The notes under the pieces are model-generated. The model saw only the letters and a list, made by a program, of their open reading frames with translations. It was not told the origin of the DNA and made no database searches. A DNA stretch of 64,000 bases. It comes from Thalassotalea eurytherma (GTDB lineage Bacteria > Pseudomonadota > Gammaproteobacteria > Enterobacterales > Alteromonadaceae). Location: assembly GCF_030161415.1 (NCBI RefSeq), contig NZ_BSSU01000009.1, forward strand, positions 62,001-126,000. The letters are read 5' to 3'. Numbering within the stretch: position 1 is the stretch's first letter; each line of letters begins with the position of its first letter. The position numbers were made by a program, and so were the translations under genes. Shown here one piece after another: positions 46,153 to 56,357 of this stretch.

Positions 46153-46634
46153 TATTTCGCTAACATTTGCTGAATGTCTTCTGTCAGCGACACATCAGGC
46201 CGTTCAATAATACGACCCACTTCTTGGTTATCCATATAAACGATGATGGTCGGTGTATATTTTACACCTTTAGCCTTTGCTATTCCTTCAGGATCTTGCT
46301 TCTTTATATCCAAAGCAAATAAAGATAATTTAACGTCAGGCTGATTATCCAACACCTTGATAAGTCTTGGCACTTCGCGTTCACTGTCGTGACACCACAT
46401 CCCAAAATACACTTCCACACGAACGTTTTTACCCCAATATTGGCTTAGCTCTAGATCGCGTTCATTTAGTTCAAAGCCATTGTAACTAATGGCAAAACCA
46501 GCATTTTCCAATACTTGCTGCTTTGTTATAACACCAACTGGAAAATCATGGTCGTGACCTGAGCCAGCATAAGTAAAGCTAGCAAAAATACTCAATAATA
46601 AAGCAAGTGATGACGATAAAAAGTGTTTATACAT
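46152..46634 (-). CDS. Exported thioredoxin-like protein with CxxS site
   Basis: 160 residues. A signal peptide (FLSSSLALLLSIFASFTYA) precedes a thioredoxin-like fold with WCHDSEREVPRLIKVL (active site C-H-D-S, a single Cys) and the cis-Pro motif KYTPTIIVY. The usual CxxC is therefore reduced to CxxS, which favours mixed-disulfide or non-redox roles. ATG 46634 lies 2 nt after tyrA; an upstream ATG at 46655 would overlap tyrA. It is last in the aroF-tyrA group. Confidence 0.75.
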   Translation of the reverse strand: MYKHFLSSSLALLLSIFASFTYAGSGHDHDFPVGVITKQQVLENAGFAISYNGFELNERDLELSQYWGKNVRVEVYFGMWCHDSEREVPRLIKVLDNQPDVKLSLFALDIKKQDPEGIAKAKGVKYTPTIIVYMDNQEVGRIIERPDVSLTEDIQQMLAK

Positions 46635-46635
46635 G

Positions 46636-47769
46636 TTAGTGTTTCTTAAGTTCATTGGCTTTTAACAACATAGACTTACTTTCTGATAAAAAGATATCAG
46701 CGTACTCACCAAACCAATTAGATACCTGATTGAACATAGTGATAAAGTCTTCCTTATCCCCCATTTCCACGTCTTCTAATAATTCGAGGAAACGATATGC
46801 GAATCGTTTCATCATACTGATATTTTCATTGTTAGCAAAAATAATGTCTGTATAAAGTACTGGATCTTGAGCAAATAATCGTCCGACCATAATAATTTCT
46901 AGTCGATATATGGGTGAGCTCATATCAACAAGTTGCTGTAAATTAGCCCCTTCAGTCATTAAATGGTAACCATAAGCAATCGTTGAAAAATGTCGCATCA
47001 CTTGCACCATCGACATCGCATGATCATGTTCTTGCGCACTAACGGGATAAATTTTTGCTCCCCATATCTCTAACTGATCGAGTAGCCATTGATACTGCTC
47101 AGGCCCACGACCTTCGCACATGATGATTGTTTGCTTCACAAGACCCGTAACGTCAGGTCCAAACATAGGATGCAAACCAACAACAGGTCCGTTATGGACT
47201 TTCATCATTTCATAAAGAGGCGACTCTTTTACCGATGTCACATCAGCTAAAATACAATGTGGTGGTAAGTTATTTAATTGCTGAATAATGAAGGGCGTTA
47301 TACGAATTGGCACAGATACAATCACTAAATCAGCGTCAGCTAACATTTGTTCAGCTTTAGGCCAGTGCTCTTGTTCAATAATGTCGACTAAGTAATCAGT
47401 TCGCTCAAACAAATCAACGAATATCGAGCCAAGCTGCCCTGCCCCACCAATAACAACAACTTTTTTCTGAGATTGGTGCACTGACATATAGCCACTTTCA
47501 TCTTGGCTTTGATATGAATCCCGCATAATTCGACGCAAGATATCTTCAATAAGATCAGCATTTACGCCAGCTAACTGAGCTTGAGAGCGCCTTTTATCGA
47601 TTAATTGCGCTTCTCGCTCACTATCAAAAATAGGCTTACCAACTTCACTTTTTAATTTACCGACTTTGGTTGTGACATCTCTACGTTTTGCAAGTAAATC
47701 AACTAATTGACGATCTAAATCGTCAATTTCACCACGCAAATTTAGCAACTGTTGCTCAAATTCCTTCAT
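46636..47769 (-). CDS. tyrA: Bifunctional chorismate mutase / prephenate dehydrogenase
   Basis: 377 residues. The chorismate mutase is at about 1-90 (LRGEIDDLDRQLVDLLAKRR). The prephenate dehydrogenase has the NAD motif VVIGGAGQLGSIFVDLF, followed by LHPMFGPDV and the dimer region HDHAMSMVQVMRHF. It makes 4-hydroxyphenylpyruvate for tyrosine. It is 10 nt downstream of aroF, forming an aroF-tyrA operon. Confidence 0.96.
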   Translation of the reverse strand: MKEFEQQLLNLRGEIDDLDRQLVDLLAKRRDVTTKVGKLKSEVGKPIFDSEREAQLIDKRRSQAQLAGVNADLIEDILRRIMRDSYQSQDESGYMSVHQSQKKVVVIGGAGQLGSIFVDLFERTDYLVDIIEQEHWPKAEQMLADADLVIVSVPIRITPFIIQQLNNLPPHCILADVTSVKESPLYEMMKVHNGPVVGLHPMFGPDVTGLVKQTIIMCEGRGPEQYQWLLDQLEIWGAKIYPVSAQEHDHAMSMVQVMRHFSTIAYGYHLMTEGANLQQLVDMSSPIYRLEIIMVGRLFAQDPVLYTDIIFANNENISMMKRFAYRFLELLEDVEMGDKEDFITMFNQVSNWFGEYADIFLSESKSMLLKANELKKH

Positions 47770-47779
47770 ATAGCTCTCT

Positions 47780-48862
47780 TTAATTAGCTAACCTATCACG
47801 CAGCACTTGGCGTAACTTGTCATCTGCTGACGCTATTAAGCTCTTTGTTGTTTCAAAATCGATACAGGCATCTGTTACCGAAACGCCATAGGCTAACTCA
47901 TTTTTAGGCAAGTCGGCACTTTGATTTCCCGCCTGTAAATGACTTTCTAGCATAATACCAATAATTGATTTATTACCATCAACAATTTGGTTGAAAACAT
48001 TATCTGCTACAAGGGGCTGACGACGGTAATCCTTACTGGAATTACTATGACTGCAATCTATCACTAAGCTAGGTGATAAACTATGTTTTTCAAGCTCTTG
48101 CTCACAAATAGAGACGTTTACCGAATCATAATTTGGTTGTGTCCCTCCTCGCAAGATGACATGGCCATCAGGGTTACCTGATGTTTTAATCAATGCAACT
48201 TGTCCTTGACGATTTATTCCCATGAAACGATGTGATGACGCAGCTGATTGTAATGCATTGATAGCAACACCTAGACTGCCATTGGTACCATTTTTGAAAC
48301 CAATCGGCATTGATAAACCACTCGCCATCTCTCGATGGGTTTGTGATTCAGTAGTTCGCGCGCCAATTGCAGACCAACTAAATAGTTCAGCAAGGTATTG
48401 TGGACTAATAGGGTCAAGTGCTTCAGTTGCCAAAGGAATGCCAAGCTCTGTTAAGTAAATTAATAATTCACGCGCCTGATATAACCCAGCACTCACATCA
48501 AAAGACCCGTCCATATGCGGATCATTAATAAGACCTTTCCAACCAACGGTTGTTCTTGGCTTTTCAAAATACACACGCATAACAATGTATAAGCTGTCTT
48601 TATATTCTTCGTGAAGTGCCTTTAATTGATGAGCATATTCTTTAGCTGCTTTTGGGTCATGAATCGAACATGGGCCTGAAATCACCAGTAATCGATGATC
48701 TTTTTTATGAATAATATTGGCGATGGTTTCACGAGCTTGCTGCACAAATACACGGCCTTGCTCAGAAAGTGGTAATTCGTCGCGAAGCGCTTTAGGTGTA
48801 ATTAATACTTCTTCCGCGTTAACGTGAATATCGTTTAAACGACTCTTAATAGGTGTCGACAT
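47780..48862 (-). CDS. aroF: 3-deoxy-7-phosphoheptulonate synthase (AroF type)
   Basis: 360 residues of the class I DAHP synthase family, with VISGPCSIHDPKAAKEYA, MRVYFEKPRTTVGWKG and GIMLESHLQAGNQ. It joins PEP and erythrose 4-phosphate in the first step of the shikimate pathway. The tyrosine-sensitive type is inferred from the tyrA partner and the TyrR-like box upstream. Confidence 0.93.
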   Translation of the reverse strand: MSTPIKSRLNDIHVNAEEVLITPKALRDELPLSEQGRVFVQQARETIANIIHKKDHRLLVISGPCSIHDPKAAKEYAHQLKALHEEYKDSLYIVMRVYFEKPRTTVGWKGLINDPHMDGSFDVSAGLYQARELLIYLTELGIPLATEALDPISPQYLAELFSWSAIGARTTESQTHREMASGLSMPIGFKNGTNGSLGVAINALQSAASSHRFMGINRQGQVALIKTSGNPDGHVILRGGTQPNYDSVNVSICEQELEKHSLSPSLVIDCSHSNSSKDYRRQPLVADNVFNQIVDGNKSIIGIMLESHLQAGNQSADLPKNELAYGVSVTDACIDFETTKSLIASADDKLRQVLRDRLAN

Positions 48863-49009
48863 AGTGTTATTCCAATGACTTGTTAATTTGTATTATAGAA
48901 AAAGGGGGCGTAAGCGTGAGAACTTACTTAAAAAAAGAATAGAGGCGATAATATCGATATGAAAAAGTAAGCATGTAGTTGTGGACCTATGATGTATCTC
49001 TATGTGCTT

Positions 49010-49039
49010 AAAAAAATGCGCCGCAATGGGTATGCGACA
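49010..49039 (-). promoter_or_regulatory. Attenuator-like hairpin upstream of aroF
   Basis: On the minus strand, TGTCGCA pairs with TGCGGCG across a 7-nt loop (two G-U pairs), then CA and seven Ts. A competing stem GCGAC-TT-GTCGC overlaps its left arm. A short frame from ATG 49059-49057 (MYPQRRLVAYPLRR...) contains two Tyr codons but has no good ribosome-binding site. A regulated terminator is possible; this is inference. The rest of 48863-49171 shows no gene. Confidence 0.4.
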
Positions 49040-49171
49040 AGTCGCCTTTGTGGGTACATTTTTAAAGCTTTTGCTCAACAAGGTCAAGCTTTATTTTCAC
49101 TTTAATAAAGCTTTGTCAATAGCCGCCATAAAAACAACAATATAACGCCGTAAAAATCAGAGTACACCTTT

Positions 49172-49189
49172 CGTAAATAATAATTTACA
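49172..49189. promoter_or_regulatory. TyrR box upstream of aroF-tyrA
   Basis: CGTAAATAATAATTTACA on the plus strand reads TGTAAATTATTATTTACG on the minus strand, matching TGTAAA-N6-TTTACA in all but one base. It lies about 310 nt before aroF. A possible promoter between (TTGACA at 49119-49114 on the minus strand, poor -10) would put the box upstream of it. TyrR control of aroF-tyrA is expected. Confidence 0.6.
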
Positions 49190-49202
49190 GTATTTTTTAT
49201 TA

Positions 49203-49228
49203 AAAAAGGCACGCGAAGGTGCCTTTTA
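49203..49228 (-). terminator. acs terminator
   Basis: AAAAGGCAC-GCGAA-GGTGCCTTTT hairpin with A/T tails, 20 nt past the acs stop on the minus strand. Confidence 0.85.
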
Positions 49229-49247
49229 TATTCAAACCGAGCATGCT

Positions 49248-51191
49248 CTATTCGTGGATAATTCTGTTATCAATCAAATGTTCAACAACGCTAGGATCAG
49301 CTAAAGTACTTGTGTCACCAAGGTTAGAGAGCTCATTCTCTGCAATTTTTCTCAATATTCTACGCATAATTTTTCCTGAACGAGTTTTAGGTAGCCCAGG
49401 TGCGTATTGCAAATAGTCAGGCTTGGCAAATTTACCTAATTCAGCGGCAACAAATCCTTTAAGCTCATCAATCAATTCATCAGATTCATGTGCGTTGTTC
49501 ATCAAGGTAATAAAGCAGTATACGCCTTGCCCTTTAATTTCATGCGGGTAACCAACCACAGCAGCTTCAGCTACAGCAGGATGCAATACCAAAGCACTTT
49601 CAATCTCAGCGGTGCCTAGTCGATGACCAGAGACATTCAAAACATCATCTATGCGGCCGGTAATACAATAGTAACCGTCTTCATCGCGCTTAGCGCCGTC
49701 GCCAGTAAAGTAGTAACCCGAATATTGGCTAAAATAGGTATCAAAAAAGCGTTGATGATCACCATACACACTTCTCATTTGCCCCGGCCAGCTACCGGTA
49801 AGTGCTAGCGCTCCCTTAGCCTTCCCTGTTAACTCTTCACCCTCTCGATTAAGTAAGGCAGGTTTTACGCCAAAAAATGGTAGGCCAGCGCTACCTGGTT
49901 TCATATCGGCTGAACCCGGCATTGATGTAATCAAAATACCACCTGTTTCCGTTTGCCACCATGTATCAACTATAGGACAACGACTTTCACCAACAATTTC
50001 ATAATACCAGTGCCATGCTTCAGGGTTAATTGGCTCTCCTACAGATCCTAATAACCTAATGGCACTCCTATCGTAGTTTTGAACAAGCTCATCACCTAAG
50101 CTCATCAATGCCCGTATTGCCGTTGGTGCCGTATAAAAAACATTTACGCCATGCTTTTCACACACTTGCCAAAATCTACTCGCATCCGGATACGTTGGTA
50201 CACCTTCAAATACTAACGTAGTTGCGCCATTTGCAAGTGGCCCATAGAAAATGTAAGAGTGACCTGTAATCCAGCCAGCATCGGCGGTACACCAAAATAC
50301 TTCACCGTCTTGGTAATCAAAAACATATTTATGTGTCATTGCCGCATACAATAAATAACCACCCGTCGTGTGCAATACCCCTTTAGGTTTTCCTGTAGAA
50401 CCCGAGGTATAGAGAATAAATAACGGGTCCTCGGCATCCATCACCTCAGGCTCACAGCTAGCAGGGTAATTTAAAATGACGTCGGTATAGGCTACATCAA
50501 CACCTTCAAACCACTCAACTTCGTTACCTGTACGTTCAACCATGACAACAGTATGAACATTCGGACAATCTTTAATGGCTTCGTCAACGTTCGCCTTTAG
50601 TGGAATGATTTTACCACCGCGAACGCCTTCATCTGCAGTAATAACAACTTGGCAGTCGGCATCCAACACACGAGCTTTAATCGACTCAGTAGAAAATCCA
50701 CCAAACACGATAGAATGAATAGCGCCAATTCTCGCACAAGCAAGCATTGCATAACCCACTTCAGGAATCATCGGCATGTAAATACATACACGATCGCCTT
50801 TTTTAACACCACGATCTTTTAATAGGTTAGCAAAACGACACACATGATCATGAAGCTCTTGATAGGTCACCGACAAATCATCTGTCGGTTCATCACCTTC
50901 AAAAATCATTGCGATGTCATTGGCCTTTGTCGGCAAATGACGATCAATACAGTTGTAACTTGCGTTTAGTTTCGCACCTTTAAACCAACTGACGTCTGCT
51001 GTTTTAAAATCAATATTTGAGACTTCTTGCCATGGCTCATACCAATCAATAAATTGTTCAGCTTGCGTTGCCCAAAAGGTGTCGGGATCTTCGATTGATT
51101 GTTGGTATAGCGCGTTATACTGAGCGTTGTTTAGGTGTGTAGTTGCCACTGCTTGCTGATGGACAGGGTAACGAGGTAACAGATCCTTCAT
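49248..51191 (-). CDS. acs: Acetyl-CoA synthetase
   Basis: 647 residues, the Acs length. The AMP-binding P-loop is [15 protein letters not shown], with TWWQTETGG and a C-terminal [14 protein letters not shown] containing the regulatory lysine acetylated in the family. It makes acetyl-CoA from acetate through acetyl-AMP. It is monocistronic, with its own terminator. Confidence 0.97.
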   Translation of the reverse strand: MKDLLPRYPVHQQAVATTHLNNAQYNALYQQSIEDPDTFWATQAEQFIDWYEPWQEVSNIDFKTADVSWFKGAKLNASYNCIDRHLPTKANDIAMIFEGDEPTDDLSVTYQELHDHVCRFANLLKDRGVKKGDRVCIYMPMIPEVGYAMLACARIGAIHSIVFGGFSTESIKARVLDADCQVVITADEGVRGGKIIPLKANVDEAIKDCPNVHTVVMVERTGNEVEWFEGVDVAYTDVILNYPASCEPEVMDAEDPLFILYTSGSTGKPKGVLHTTGGYLLYAAMTHKYVFDYQDGEVFWCTADAGWITGHSYIFYGPLANGATTLVFEGVPTYPDASRFWQVCEKHGVNVFYTAPTAIRALMSLGDELVQNYDRSAIRLLGSVGEPINPEAWHWYYEIVGESRCPIVDTWWQTETGGILITSMPGSADMKPGSAGLPFFGVKPALLNREGEELTGKAKGALALTGSWPGQMRSVYGDHQRFFDTYFSQYSGYYFTGDGAKRDEDGYYCITGRIDDVLNVSGHRLGTAEIESALVLHPAVAEAAVVGYPHEIKGQGVYCFITLMNNAHESDELIDELKGFVAAELGKFAKPDYLQYAPGLPKTRSGKIMRRILRKIAENELSNLGDTSTLADPSVVEHLIDNRIIHE

Positions 51192-51375
51192 GATAATTCT
51201 CTCTGGCTTAATTATTATGTTAGTGCCTAATTTTCACTCTAGTGTATCGAAATAATTTGTTAATGCACTGATAATTTTTCTATGCCTTATAAGCGTGAAA
51301 TATAAGTAACCCTCTTGAACTTTTTTCTTCGCCATCACTCATAGCCATAACCAATAAAACAAAGGACTGAAAATA

Positions 51376-51966
51376 ATGAATAGACTGATCACACTGCTAC
51401 TATCAATTTGCTTACTCTCAGCTTGTGCAAACATGACCTTTAAAGGCATATATGAGATGGTAACATTCGACCTTTTTGCCTTAAAGCCGGCGCAACTTTC
51501 AATCGCCGTAAGAACGGATAAGGCGCTTAAAATTGAACAAGGCAATGTGGTTATCAATTTATCTTTTATTTCGGATGATGAAACTCTCTATATCCAAGAA
51601 AAGCTTCTGCCTAGCGTCACACAAACACGTGCAATTTCAGGAGCACTGGCTAACGGCCTAGAGCCACATGAGCAAATCACCCTGTTTAATCTAACTGCTG
51701 AAGATGCTAACACGATGAAAAAGTCTCTTATGCAAGCTAAAGACTATAAAGACAATGGCAGAAAAGGTACCGGCTCATTTGGTATTAGTATTGAAAATGT
51801 TTGCTTTGAAGAAGAGCGATTACTCGATGCTGATATCGATATTTTGATTCAAAAAAGCACTATTGATGATTTTTTTATGTTTCTTGAAAACTTAAATTTA
51901 CGAGAATTAACAAATACTAAGCCTGAAAACAAAGAAGCTATGGATAAGCTATTTTGTAATCCATAA
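51376..51966 (+). CDS. Hypothetical lipoprotein
   Basis: 196 residues with a lipoprotein signal (LLLSICLLSACANM; lipobox LSAC, Cys17), then mixed alpha/beta sequence with a late cysteine pair. No family recognised. It stands alone, divergent from acs, and ends at a strong terminator. Confidence 0.75.
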   Translation: MNRLITLLLSICLLSACANMTFKGIYEMVTFDLFALKPAQLSIAVRTDKALKIEQGNVVINLSFISDDETLYIQEKLLPSVTQTRAISGALANGLEPHEQITLFNLTAEDANTMKKSLMQAKDYKDNGRKGTGSFGISIENVCFEEERLLDADIDILIQKSTIDDFFMFLENLNLRELTNTKPENKEAMDKLFCNP

Positions 51967-51987
51967 TATGATTATTTAGATACCTAC

Positions 51988-52017
51988 AAAAAAGCCTGAC
52001 AAATTGTCAGGCTTTTT
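51988..52017. terminator. Bidirectional terminator between lipoprotein gene and rplS
   Basis: AAAAAGCCTGAC / GTCAGGCTTTTT with a 5-nt loop and A/T tails; it ends the convergent lipoprotein and rplS transcripts. Confidence 0.9.
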
Positions 52018-52039
52018 AAAAGGGTATAAGCAATTATTA

Positions 52040-52393
52040 TTACTTCTTCGTCAACTTCTCTTTGATACGAGCAGCTTTACCAGAAAGCTCACGTAAGTAG
52101 TATAGTTTAGCTTGACGAACGTCACCGCGACGCTTGACTGTGATTGAGTCAACTACTGGGCTATGTGTCTGGAATACACGTTCAACGCCAACACCGCTCG
52201 AAATTTTACGAACTGTGAAAGCTGAATGTAAGCCGCGGTTTTTAACAGCAATAACAACACCTTCAAATGCTTGAAGACGTTCTTTATCACCTTCTTTAAC
52301 TTTTACTTGTACAACAACAGTGTCACTTGGTGCGAATGCTGGTACATCTTTTTTCATTTGCTCTGCTTCAAGAGCTTTAATAATGTTACTCAT
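52040..52393 (-). CDS. rplS: 50S ribosomal protein L19
   Basis: 117 residues, with [43 protein letters not shown] and [25 protein letters not shown]. It lies at the 30S-50S interface. It is the last gene of rpsP-rimM-trmD-rplS. Confidence 0.98.
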   Translation of the reverse strand: MSNIIKALEAEQMKKDVPAFAPSDTVVVQVKVKEGDKERLQAFEGVVIAVKNRGLHSAFTVRKISSGVGVERVFQTHSPVVDSITVKRRGDVRQAKLYYLRELSGKAARIKEKLTKK

Positions 52394-52407
52394 ATTTACC
52401 TTCTTTC

Positions 52408-53175
52408 CTAGGATTCACGGTCTGCTTTGGCTAACTTAATATGATCAAGTATCGCCTTTTGCTCAGCCGTCAGAGCTAGGTCAGTTAAAAGTTCAGGTCT
52501 TCTGGTCCACGTTCTTTCTAACGATTGCTCTAAACGCCAAAGTCGAATATGTTCATGATTACCACTTAATAAAACTTTTGGTACCGATTCACCATCGAGT
52601 ACTTCAGGTCTTGTATAGTGTGGACAATCTAATAAGCCATCAGAAAATGAATCCTGCTGAGCTGATTGTTCATGTCCTAATACCCCAGGAACAAAACGTG
52701 CTATTGCATCAATTAGTGTCATCGCCGGCAGTTCCCCACCACTTAACACATAATCACCAACAGACCATTCTTCATCGACTAGCGATTGAATGATCCGTTC
52801 GTCTATTCCCTCATATCGGCCAGCGATAAATATCAACTTGCTCGATTGGGATAACTCACGAACTCCACTTTGACTAAGCTTTCGCCCTTGTGGTGACAAA
52901 TAAATAACCTTCGCATCGTCGCCTAATGCCGCTTTCGCAGCAAGTATGGCGTCTCGTAACGGTTGCACCATCATCAGCATTCCTGGACCACCGCCATAAG
53001 GTCGGTCGTCAACAGTGCGATGCTTATCATGGGTGAAATCTCTAGGGTTCCAAGTTTGAAACTCTATGATTTCGTTACGTATCGCTCGGCCAGTCACCCC
53101 AAATTGTGTGATTGCATTAAACATTTCAGGAAAAAGGCTTATCACCCCTACCTGTAGTTTATATGTAGTCACCAA
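52408..53175 (-). CDS. trmD: tRNA (guanine-N1)-methyltransferase TrmD
   Basis: 255 residues of the SPOUT family, with the trefoil-knot SAM segments [15 protein letters not shown] and [20 protein letters not shown]. It makes m1G37 to prevent frameshifting. It lies 14 nt upstream of rplS. Confidence 0.97.
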   Translation of the reverse strand: MVTTYKLQVGVISLFPEMFNAITQFGVTGRAIRNEIIEFQTWNPRDFTHDKHRTVDDRPYGGGPGMLMMVQPLRDAILAAKAALGDDAKVIYLSPQGRKLSQSGVRELSQSSKLIFIAGRYEGIDERIIQSLVDEEWSVGDYVLSGGELPAMTLIDAIARFVPGVLGHEQSAQQDSFSDGLLDCPHYTRPEVLDGESVPKVLLSGNHEHIRLWRLEQSLERTWTRRPELLTDLALTAEQKAILDHIKLAKADRES

Positions 53176-53706
53176 TTAAAAACCCGGGTCCCAGTCAACT
53201 GTAATTTGTTTGTTTTTCGCATCTACCGTTTTAACTACTTGTTCAAAAAGATACGGAATTAAACGCTCTTTCTTTCCAAAGCCGTCATTACGGTTTGCTT
53301 TTACAACCAGTACATCGTTAGCGCCAGTTTCCATTAAGTCTGTCACTTCACCTAGGCTATAACCTTGCTCTGTAACAACACTCATGCCAATAAGGTCACG
53401 CCAATAGAATTCGCCTTCCGGCAATTCAGGCAATACGCTTTCTTTAATGGAAATTTCAGAACTAACAAAGCTTTGAGCCATGTCCCTGTCATCAACACCA
53501 GAAAATTTAGCGATTAAACCATTATTATGCTTACGCCAATCGGTAACAGTCACTGATTGTAATTTTCCACCTAATTTTAATGACCAAGGTGAATAGTCAA
53601 ATATATCTGCAGGGTTTTCGGTAAACGAGTGAATTTTCAACCAACCTTTGATTCCGTAAACTGAGCCTACTTTACCTAACGTGATTAAGTTTTCTACATC
53701 ATTCAC
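53176..53706 (-). CDS. rimM: Ribosome maturation factor RimM
   Basis: 176 residues with the N-terminal LGKVGSVYGIKGWLKIHSFTE and the PRC-barrel (GEFYWRDLIGMSVVT). It helps 30S maturation together with S19. It abuts trmD with no gap. Confidence 0.95.
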   Translation of the reverse strand: MNDVENLITLGKVGSVYGIKGWLKIHSFTENPADIFDYSPWSLKLGGKLQSVTVTDWRKHNNGLIAKFSGVDDRDMAQSFVSSEISIKESVLPELPEGEFYWRDLIGMSVVTEQGYSLGEVTDLMETGANDVLVVKANRNDGFGKKERLIPYLFEQVVKTVDAKNKQITVDWDPGF

Positions 53707-53733
53707 AACTAAAAACTCCTAAAGTGCAAGTTA

Positions 53734-53982
53734 TTAAGCAGCAGCTTGTGCGTCTTTAACTAACTTAGCCACACGATCAGATAAACCAGCGCCTTGACCA
53801 ACCCAGTGGTTGATGCGGTCGATGTCTAAGCGTAATTTCTCAGATTGACCTTGTGCTGATGGGTTGAAGAAACCTACTTTCTCGATGAAACGACCATCGC
53901 GAGAGTTACGGCTGTCTGCAACAACTACCTGATAGAATGGACGCTTTTTAGCGCCACCACGAGCTAAACGAATGGTAACCAT
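53734..53982 (-). CDS. rpsP: 30S ribosomal protein S16
   Basis: 82 residues from ATG 53982, [18 protein letters not shown] and onwards, the S16 family. The longer frame to 54075 has no homology to S16, so it was shortened. First gene of the operon; ffh, often upstream in relatives, is absent here. Confidence 0.97.
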   Translation of the reverse strand: MVTIRLARGGAKKRPFYQVVVADSRNSRDGRFIEKVGFFNPSAQGQSEKLRLDIDRINHWVGQGAGLSDRVAKLVKDAQAAA

Positions 53983-54211
53983 ATCGCCCTCTATTAATTT
54001 AAATGTTAAAACGAATATCCAGACATTCCTATCACTAAGGTGATAGAAAAGCTCGCGTATTCTACGCTTTTTCACTAATAAAGCAAGTTAAACTACTTGC
54101 TCTATCTAATTTATTATTATAAAAAAGAAATATGACAATTGCGTAATAAAATGGATAGCGGTAATTCCTGATAATAATTACACATAACGCAAAAAGACAG
54201 GGAAGCAAAAT

Positions 54212-56305
54212 ATGAGATATCAATTGGCAGGGTTTGAAGTTGATACCATTAATCGATTGGTGACTAAAGCTGACCATCTCATTTCTATAGAGCCACAGGT
54301 TTTTAATTTATTAGTGTTTTTCTGTGAACACCCACAGCAGCCCATAGAATTAAAAAATCTCAGTAAACGATTTTATCATGAAAAAAAGGCACCGCCCTCA
54401 CTCATTGCCGATATGGCAAAGCTACACTACTTATTAGAAGAAGATCCGAGTAACCCTTCATTATTGGTAAGTATTGGTTATCAGCGGTACCAACTTATGC
54501 AACACCCCTTTGAAAAAGCAAGTGTTGGTTTGAACATGAATGAGCCAATTACAACCCCATCCCCAAAAAAGCCAACTCAAACCACTATTCCTACCTACCA
54601 AACTAGACCTAAAGCAAAACGTAAATTATTCGCTAAGGCTATGGTAGTAATGGTGCTAATTGTAGGGGGAGCGTTTGTACTACCATGGCAAAATTACTTA
54701 CAACCGGAACAAGGCTATGTGTTTGCAAAACAAAGTGAACCGTTGATATCTCTTTCAGGTACGTCTTTTTCGCCAAAATTTTCTCTGGCATCATCTTCCT
54801 TTGTTTTTTTGCACAAATCACCCGAGAAAAATAACGCACAGGTTTTCTTAGGCTATACCGATAATACACCAGCAAAAGTATTAACCAATGACACATACTT
54901 TTATATGGATGCTGTGTTCGCAAACAATCAAATAATCGCAACGCGCTTTAATAACCTTCAAGATCGTGATTGTGAAATAGTGAACATTTCTCTTATCGGT
55001 GAGCCGCCTTCAATCATCAGACCTTGCGCTAAACAGGCAATGACAAAGCTTGAATACGCTAATGATACGCACACCTTATTTTATAAATATCGAGAACACG
55101 CTGAGCAACCTTATGGTATTTTCGCTCTATCATTGAGTGACGGAAAAAATACACGCATTACCGAGTCTTCAAGTAGCAAGGTTAGTTATGGTGACTATCT
55201 ATTCAATTATAATCAGCAAAGCGGTGAACTGGCGGTCATGGAACATTTAGTCGATGGCAGCTCATTACTTAAAATTGTTAACCCTCAACAACAAACACAA
55301 ACGAGTTATCAACGCTTTCAGTCTCCTTCTGGCATGTCTTGGCTAAGCAATCAGCAAATTATCGTTTCAGAAGATACAGGCTTAATAATGTTCGATTTAA
55401 GTGTTCAAGAAAAATCACTTATTGACAATAATACCGACGTATCACAATTGACGACCACAAATAGACAAAACACTGTAGCCTTTGTTGAAGATCAGTATCA
55501 AGTCAATATTCATCAATACGAAATAAATGAACAACAGCTTGCTGCGCATCATGCGGTAACACATTCTAAAGCGATGAACTACAAACCGGTATTCGCCAAT
55601 ACAACATCAAGTATTTTATTTCTCGCTAAAAACAGTCAACATGAATCACTCTATATCAAAAATAATCAAGGCTTAGTTTTTGATATTGGTCTACCTGAGC
55701 CCATAAAGTTTTATAGCAACTTTGTTTGGTCGCCTGATGACAGTAAAATTCTTGCAAGTATCAATGGAAAGTTATTTGTCAAAGCGCTAAGCCAGAAACA
55801 TTGGCAACAGCTGTATACACAATTTAATACCATTCATCATGTGACGTTCTTAAATAAAACAGACTTTATTTTTAGCTCAAAACAGGCAGGAAGCTGGCAA
55901 CTTTGGCAAGGAACGAGCAATCAGCAAGCCCCTTTTCAGCTGACCGTTAATGGCGGTTACTCAAGCCAATATGATGATAATAATAACCACCTTTATTTTA
56001 CAAAGTATCATATTGATGGATTATACATGCTCGATTTAGAGCGCAACGTAGAACAAAAAGTGGATGCTACTTTCCCACTAAATTTATGGGATAAATGGCA
56101 GATCCGTAATGAAAATTTATACGTCCAAAAAAATAGAAGCATTGAAAAAATAGCACTCGCCTCGCTTGCGATAATAGATTTATATGATTTATCTGGCGTC
56201 GTAGCTAACCACTTTTCAGTTTCCCGCAACGAACACCTTTTAGTGGTAGATCAAATTGAAAATTCAACGTCAAATATTTGGTTAGCCGATGTCATCCTAC
56301 AATAA
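54212..56305 (+). CDS. CadC/ToxR-like membrane protein: winged helix, TM, periplasmic propeller
   Basis: 697 residues. Residues 1-100 look like an OmpR/PhoB-type winged helix of the CadC/ToxR class (YQLAGFEVDTINRLVTKADH ... VFNLLVFFCEHPQQPIELKNL). A Pro/Thr-rich linker and one membrane helix at about 145-163 (AMVVMVLIVGGAFVLPW) follow. The periplasmic part is rich in beta repeats of TolB-like type (FVWSPDDSKILASINGKLFV). It probably senses a periplasmic or membrane signal and acts directly on DNA. No target is evident. The DNA-binding wing is not strongly conserved, so activity is inferred. Confidence 0.75.
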   Translation: MRYQLAGFEVDTINRLVTKADHLISIEPQVFNLLVFFCEHPQQPIELKNLSKRFYHEKKAPPSLIADMAKLHYLLEEDPSNPSLLVSIGYQRYQLMQHPFEKASVGLNMNEPITTPSPKKPTQTTIPTYQTRPKAKRKLFAKAMVVMVLIVGGAFVLPWQNYLQPEQGYVFAKQSEPLISLSGTSFSPKFSLASSSFVFLHKSPEKNNAQVFLGYTDNTPAKVLTNDTYFYMDAVFANNQIIATRFNNLQDRDCEIVNISLIGEPPSIIRPCAKQAMTKLEYANDTHTLFYKYREHAEQPYGIFALSLSDGKNTRITESSSSKVSYGDYLFNYNQQSGELAVMEHLVDGSSLLKIVNPQQQTQTSYQRFQSPSGMSWLSNQQIIVSEDTGLIMFDLSVQEKSLIDNNTDVSQLTTTNRQNTVAFVEDQYQVNIHQYEINEQQLAAHHAVTHSKAMNYKPVFANTTSSILFLAKNSQHESLYIKNNQGLVFDIGLPEPIKFYSNFVWSPDDSKILASINGKLFVKALSQKHWQQLYTQFNTIHHVTFLNKTDFIFSSKQAGSWQLWQGTSNQQAPFQLTVNGGYSSQYDDNNNHLYFTKYHIDGLYMLDLERNVEQKVDATFPLNLWDKWQIRNENLYVQKNRSIEKIALASLAIIDLYDLSGVVANHFSVSRNEHLLVVDQIENSTSNIWLADVILQ

Positions 56306-56333
56306 AAAAGGCCAGTGCTTAACGCGACTGACC
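56304..56333 (-). terminator. Terminator of the glycosyltransferase gene
   Basis: On the minus strand, GGTCAGT pairs with ACTGGCC across a 10-nt loop and is followed by six Ts, about 25 nt past the stop. Confidence 0.65.
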
Positions 56334-56357
56334 TATATAACACAATGCTACTGTAAT

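Noticed and set aside
48893-49087. 64-codon minus-strand frame upstream of aroF
   Set aside because: It starts with TTG, has no ribosome-binding site and no protein-like pattern; it overlaps the hairpin region and is probably chance.
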